From: Oscillospiraceae bacterium
GTDB taxonomy: Bacteria; Bacillota; Clostridia; Oscillospirales; Oscillospiraceae
DNA length: 36,878 nucleotides
Assembly: GCA_020025175.1 (NCBI GenBank)
Contig: JAHHSM010000009.1
Coordinates: 1-36,878 of the forward strand
Reading direction: 5' to 3'
Positions 32,527-36,878 of this stretch are shown here, one piece after another. Under the pieces are notes generated by a model. That model saw only the letters and a program-made list of their open reading frames with translations. It made no database searches and had not been told where the DNA came from. A program made the position numbers and the translations under genes. The stretch's first letter is position 1. Every line of letters begins with the position of its first letter.

Positions 32527-33630
32527 TCATACTATACTGAATTTTGAAATTGCCAATGGATAATTACTATGCCCCATCAGCATACGATATTCATTTACTG
32601 TTACATTTTTATCTGCAATCGCATACTTTAACGTTGCACCCACATGAATCACTGTATCCTGCATTAAAATACAGCCAATGACTTTTGCGCCTTTTTCCAC
32701 ATGGACACCTCGGAAAATGATACTATCCCTCACTTCACCTTCGATAATGCATCCATCCGCAATCAGCGAATTTGTACACTGACTTTCCGGACCATAGTAT
32801 GTAGATGCGTCGCTGCGATCCTTTGTACGAATCGGACGATCTTTCATAAAAAGATCTGCACGCACAGAACTGTCCAGCAGTTCCATACTGCGCTGATAGT
32901 ACTCCGAAACAGAATCAATTCTCGCTGCATATCCGTCAAATACAAATGCATGCAGATTCAGTCGATCTTTCATACCGATCAACACTGCGTTGCGAAAGCT
33001 GTATTCATTATGCGCGTCACATTCCATAACCAACTCCAGCAGCAATTTTTTGCTCAGCACATATACATCAAGTGCTTCATAGCCGCCTGCCAACATACTT
33101 CCGTTGATGACATCCGTAATATTTTTCTTTTCATCAAGCATATAGGTTGTTTTCTTTTCCATATTACAATGCGGTGTGCATACACAGGTAATATCAGCCC
33201 CCGATCGGATATGTTCTTGCAAAACATCTCCCATTGGCATATTGCAGATCAGAGAACCGTTTGCCAAAACTACATAGTCCTGCCGAATACGCTGCACATA
33301 GCTCTCAATGGAAGTCAGGGCCTCCATATTACCTCGGAAAGCGCGACTGGGATCATTTTTCGGTGTTGCAGGCAAAAGCCGCAGGCCGCCATGTCTCCGG
33401 CTGAGATCCCAGTCCTTTCCGGAACCGATATGATCCAGCATACTTTGATATTTGTCCTGCAAAATAATTCCCACATCCGTTACACCGGCATTGACCATAT
33501 TGGAAATCATAAAGTCAATCATGCGATAACGTGCTGCATAAGGAATAGAATCCGATACACGGTGTTCTACCAGCGTTTTCAATTTTTCGCATTTACTGTA
33601 AGCAAAGATAATACCATGCATACGGTTCAT
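32527..33630 (-). CDS. glgD: GlgD, regulatory subunit of ADP-glucose pyrophosphorylase
   Basis: The 367-residue protein has the same nucleotidyltransferase plus left-handed beta-helix layout as GlgC but lacks the catalytic GGxGxRL motif; the N-terminus reads GIIFAYSKCEKLKTLVEHR instead. In Firmicutes GlgD forms a heteromer with GlgC and raises its activity. The ATG at 33630 overlaps the glgC stop codon by 4 bases, so the two are made together. The C-terminal helix repeats run from about residue 275 to 350. Nothing is broken in the frame. Confidence 0.95.
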   Translation of the reverse strand: MNRMHGIIFAYSKCEKLKTLVEHRVSDSIPYAARYRMIDFMISNMVNAGVTDVGIILQDKYQSMLDHIGSGKDWDLSRRHGGLRLLPATPKNDPSRAFRGNMEALTSIESYVQRIRQDYVVLANGSLICNMPMGDVLQEHIRSGADITCVCTPHCNMEKKTTYMLDEKKNITDVINGSMLAGGYEALDVYVLSKKLLLELVMECDAHNEYSFRNAVLIGMKDRLNLHAFVFDGYAARIDSVSEYYQRSMELLDSSVRADLFMKDRPIRTKDRSDASTYYGPESQCTNSLIADGCIIEGEVRDSIIFRGVHVEKGAKVIGCILMQDTVIHVGATLKYAIADKNVTVNEYRMLMGHSNYPLAISKFSIV

Positions 33631-34844
33631 TTTCTGCGCACCTCCTCATGATTCCGATCCAACATTTTGTTTGGCTCTACAACTTCCTGCCCTGCAATTT
33701 CGCAAAACGGACCGATAACCGCAATCCCCCACTGCCCCGGATCTTTTGTCATTTCCGGTGGCGCACCTACTCTCGCGCCTGCTCCAATATGGGCTGCTTC
33801 GCCGATGATCGCATATTCAACCACCGCTCCTGCCTCGATCACCGCACCAGGCATAACAACACTATAGCGTATTACCGCATCCGGCCCCACATTAACAGAG
33901 TGTGCAATCACAGAATTCTCAATAGCACCTTCCACCGTACAGCCTTGGGTAATAACGCTATGACTCACCACTGCGTTTTCTCCAAGAAATGCAGGCGCTT
34001 TACGGGGAGCACGCGCATAAATCGGCCACTCTTTGTCAAAAACATCCAACCCACCATTGCGTGCCAACATATCCATATTGGCATCCCACAGGCTGTCCAA
34101 TGTACCCACGTCTTTCCAATAACCGTCAAAACGGTAAGAAACCATTTTTTTCTTATCGCGGAGCATCTTTGGAATAATATTTTTACCAAAATCATTTTGT
34201 GAAGCATTATCCAACTCATCATCAATCAGATACGCACGCAATTCCTTCCAGGAAAAGCAGTAAATACCCATTGATGCCAGATTACTCTTAGGATTTTTTG
34301 GTTTTTCTTCAAACTCAATAATGCGATCCGCCTCGTCCACATTCATGATGCCAAAGCGCGGTGCTTCATCCCAAGGCACTTCCATGACGGAAATCGTACA
34401 ATCTGCTCCGGTTTCTTTATGGTGATTGACCATTTTTGCATAATCCATTTTGTAAATATGGTCGCCGGAAAGAATCAGCACATATTCAGGATCATACAAA
34501 TCGATAAATCCGATATTCTGGTAAATGGCATTTGCAGTACCTTTATACCAAGTACCTTCATCTCCCTGTGTCACATAAGGAGGCAAAATATGTACGCCGC
34601 CATCACTCTGATCCAGGTCCCACGGCTGTCCACTGCCGATATAGCTGTTCAATTCCAAGGGCTGATACTGTGTCAGGACACCCACAGTATCAATACCGGA
34701 GTTTACACAGTTCGATAAAGGGAAATCAATAATCCGGTATTTACCCCCAAAGGGAATCGCCGGCTTCGCTACCTTCCCTGTCAAAACGTACAACCGGCTG
34801 CCTTGTCCCCCTGCAAGAAGCATTGCTACTACCTCTTTCTTCAT
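33627..34844 (-). CDS. glgC: glucose-1-phosphate adenylyltransferase, catalytic subunit
   Basis: GlgC makes ADP-glucose from glucose 1-phosphate and ATP, the controlled step of glycogen synthesis. The 405-residue protein has the intact nucleotide-binding loop GGQGSRLYVLT (12-22), KPAIPFGGKYRIIDFPLSNC, the GDHIYKMDY catalytic Asp region, the FEEKPKNPKS sugar-phosphate Lys, and a C-terminal beta-helix domain. It follows glgB by 3 bases and overlaps glgD by 4, so the three are translationally coupled. The ATG at 34844 follows GAAAGGA within the end of glgB. Confidence 0.97.
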   Translation of the reverse strand: MKKEVVAMLLAGGQGSRLYVLTGKVAKPAIPFGGKYRIIDFPLSNCVNSGIDTVGVLTQYQPLELNSYIGSGQPWDLDQSDGGVHILPPYVTQGDEGTWYKGTANAIYQNIGFIDLYDPEYVLILSGDHIYKMDYAKMVNHHKETGADCTISVMEVPWDEAPRFGIMNVDEADRIIEFEEKPKNPKSNLASMGIYCFSWKELRAYLIDDELDNASQNDFGKNIIPKMLRDKKKMVSYRFDGYWKDVGTLDSLWDANMDMLARNGGLDVFDKEWPIYARAPRKAPAFLGENAVVSHSVITQGCTVEGAIENSVIAHSVNVGPDAVIRYSVVMPGAVIEAGAVVEYAIIGEAAHIGAGARVGAPPEMTKDPGQWGIAVIGPFCEIAGQEVVEPNKMLDRNHEEVRRK

Positions 34845-34847
34845 CGC

Positions 34848-36812
34848 TTAGCCAATCCTTTCCTCTTTCAGTCTCTTTTCCACCGTCAAGTTTTGTTTTA
34901 CACTTTTAGTTTTTGGTACACGAAGATACCCTTCTCCACGAAGTACAATCCCCGCCATTGCCGGAATTGTAATCGAAATACTGCAGGGGTGAGCGTGAGA
35001 TGCTACCCATTCTGTTCGCACAGGCATCGGATTCCCTGTTCCGGTGCCACCAAATCGGATCTCATTAGAATTAAATATCTCACAATACTCTTTCTTTTGT
35101 GGAACACCAAACCGATAGTCGTGTAGTTCAACAGGCGAGAAATTTACCACACAAATAACTTCTTTTCCCTTTTTGTCTTTTCTTCGGAATACAACCACAT
35201 TATTCGTATAGTCATCCGGGACGATCCACTCAAATCCCTCCCAGCTGAAATCAACCTCCCACAATTCCTTTGTTTCCAGATAGAAATGATTCGCTGCTTT
35301 AAAAAACTCGTGCAGCTGGCTGTTTCTCTCTTTTTTCAGCAAAAACCAGTCAAGTTCTCCCTCATAGTGCCATTCGTTCATTTGACCTAATTCCGCACCC
35401 ATAAACAGAAGTTTCTTTCCGGGATGCATGAGAATATATGAGTAAAAAGCACGAACACCAGCCGCCTTTAAATCATCGTCACCGGGCATTTTTCCTATCA
35501 GTGATCCCTTCATATGCACTACTTCATCGTGGGAAATGGGGAGCACAAAGTTTTCAGAAAATGCATACATAAACGAAAAGGTTACATCGTTATGATTGTC
35601 TTTACGGAAGAACGGATCCAATTTCATGTAATGGGTCATATCATTCATCCAGCCCATATTCCACTTCAAATTAAATCCCAGTCCACCGACATCCACAGGT
35701 CTTGAAACCAAGGGCCATGCTGTAGACTCTTCTGCAATCATCAACACATCCGGATTAGTACGAAATGCCATACGATTCAAATCCTGCAAAAATGAAATCG
35801 CTTCCAGATTCTCTTTGCCGCCCTTACAATTGGGCGCCCACTGGCCATCCTTTCGGTCATAATCAAGATAAAGCATAGATGCTACAGCATCCACCCGTAA
35901 TCCATCAATATGATATTGGCTCAGCCAATATTCTGCCGATGAAAGCAAAAACGACTTCACTTCCGGCTTTGCATAGTCAAATACGCGTGTTCCCCATCCA
36001 TAATGCTCCCATTTTCTGGGATCACTGTATTCATAGCAAGGTGTACCGTCAAATTCGTACAATCCAAAGTCATCCTTACAGAAATGCGCCGGTACCCAGT
36101 CCAAAACTACGCCAATTCCAGCTTGATGGCAGCAATCCACAAAATACATAAAATCCTTCGGCGTGCCATAGCGTGATGTTGGTGCAAAATATCCCGTACA
36201 TTGATAGCCCCAAGATGCATCCAAAGGATGCTCTGTGATAGGCAGCAGCTCAATAAAATTATACCCCATCTCTTTCACATAGGGTACAAGCTGCTGTGCA
36301 AGATCCCGATAGCTCAGGGAATCCTGATTTTCATATCGCTTCCACGATCCTAAATGAATCTCATAGGTATTCATCGGCGATTCACCGATTTTATGCTTAT
36401 GGCGATACGTTTTAAATTCCTGATCATGCCACTCATATCCGCTGATATCATAAAGCTTCGAGGCATTACCAGGACGTGTTTCCGCATGGAACGCATAAGG
36501 GTCGGCTTTCATATGCACTTCACCGTTCTGATCTGTCACCGCAAACTTGTAAGTATCGTATTCTTTCAATCCCGGTACAAATCCTTCCCAAATCTCTCGC
36601 TCTGCAATTTTCATAGGATTTGCTCCGATGCTCCAGTCGTTAAATTCACCTACGATAGAAATACTTTTGGCATTAGGAGCCCATGTACGGAATACATATC
36701 CGTCCAGGTTCTCTTTCTGTGCGGGATGGGCACCAAAAAATTCATAGCCACGAGTCATTGTTCCTTCATGAAACACATGGCTGTTAAATGCCAGACTTTC
36801 CTTTTTCCCCAT
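34848..36812 (-). CDS. glgB: 1,4-alpha-glucan branching enzyme
   Basis: GlgB cuts alpha-1,4 chains and rejoins them by alpha-1,6 links to branch glycogen. The 654-residue GH13 enzyme has an N-terminal CBM48 domain (about 20-115, YVFRTWAPNAKSISIVGEFNDW), the catalytic barrel with nucleophile Asp308 (DGLRVDAV), acid/base Glu361 (MIAEEST) and Asp429 (PISHDEVVH), and a C-terminal beta domain. The start is the ATG at 36812, 8 bases after AAGGAG; an in-frame GTG at 36821 lies inside that site. It is the first gene of the operon within the window; its promoter is probably at or beyond the right edge. Confidence 0.97.
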   Translation of the reverse strand: MGKKESLAFNSHVFHEGTMTRGYEFFGAHPAQKENLDGYVFRTWAPNAKSISIVGEFNDWSIGANPMKIAEREIWEGFVPGLKEYDTYKFAVTDQNGEVHMKADPYAFHAETRPGNASKLYDISGYEWHDQEFKTYRHKHKIGESPMNTYEIHLGSWKRYENQDSLSYRDLAQQLVPYVKEMGYNFIELLPITEHPLDASWGYQCTGYFAPTSRYGTPKDFMYFVDCCHQAGIGVVLDWVPAHFCKDDFGLYEFDGTPCYEYSDPRKWEHYGWGTRVFDYAKPEVKSFLLSSAEYWLSQYHIDGLRVDAVASMLYLDYDRKDGQWAPNCKGGKENLEAISFLQDLNRMAFRTNPDVLMIAEESTAWPLVSRPVDVGGLGFNLKWNMGWMNDMTHYMKLDPFFRKDNHNDVTFSFMYAFSENFVLPISHDEVVHMKGSLIGKMPGDDDLKAAGVRAFYSYILMHPGKKLLFMGAELGQMNEWHYEGELDWFLLKKERNSQLHEFFKAANHFYLETKELWEVDFSWEGFEWIVPDDYTNNVVVFRRKDKKGKEVICVVNFSPVELHDYRFGVPQKKEYCEIFNSNEIRFGGTGTGNPMPVRTEWVASHAHPCSISITIPAMAGIVLRGEGYLRVPKTKSVKQNLTVEKRLKEERIG

Positions 36813-36878
36813 AACACCCACTCCTTCTCATCAATTGAAGTACACCTGCCTTTTACTGCATAAAACACACTTTTACCT

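Overview
This 36.9 kb window looks like an ordinary chromosomal segment of a low-to-moderate GC, Gram-positive anaerobe of the class Clostridia. An Oscillospirales-type gut bacterium is the likeliest source, but that is inference. The clues are the glmU-prs-pth-mfd gene order known from Firmicutes, a glycogen operon with the GlgC/GlgD pair, strong AGGAGG-type ribosome binding sites, a thiolase of the butyrate/acetoacetyl-CoA type, a SpoIIQ-like M23 protein (suggesting an endospore-forming lineage) and an ECF sigma/DUF4179-like anti-sigma pair. I see no phage, transposon, CRISPR array, tRNA or rRNA. Genes are tightly packed and mostly separated by clear intrinsic terminators, several of them bidirectional.

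Layout. (1) 42-8955, minus strand: thiolase with its own strong promoter and a possible Rex operator, then the information/cell-wall operon glmU - prs - pth - mfd - SurA-like lipid-bilayer-anchored protein. The GlmU has lost its recognisable uridylyltransferase signature. (2) 8956-9450: AT-rich divergent promoter region. (3) 9451-13664, plus strand: trmL, then lower glycolysis genes pgk, tpiA and gpmI. (4) 13665-14047: two terminators and a small leader region, followed by a SpoIIQ-like gene. (5) 14825-20324: a GNAT gene, the serine biosynthesis pair serC-serA, then a minus-strand operon of DEAD-box helicase, PspC peptide and a second GNAT. (6) 20519-22120: an ABC-F ATPase of the YbiT type whose second ATPase site is altered at two key positions. 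(7) 22202-25070, minus strand: ECF sigma factor with anti-sigma, and prfB without the usual programmed frameshift. (8) 25483-28364: an AGCS amino-acid symporter, a DUF368 transporter and a Sel1-repeat protein. (9) 28508-36812, minus strand: complete glycogen operon glgB-glgC-glgD-glgA-glgP.

Together the metabolic genes link glycogen storage and release, the triose-phosphate to phosphoglycerate part of glycolysis, and the withdrawal of 3-phosphoglycerate into serine. No clear new multi-gene system is visible. The most interesting items are protein-level: the GlmU N-domain decay, the ABC-F second site with Gln at both the Walker A Lys and catalytic Glu positions, and the thiolase insertion. The best regulatory candidates are the Rex-like palindrome, an ECF autoregulatory promoter, a palindrome inside the DUF368 promoter spacer, and a tiny ribosome-binding-site-led ORF upstream of prfB.
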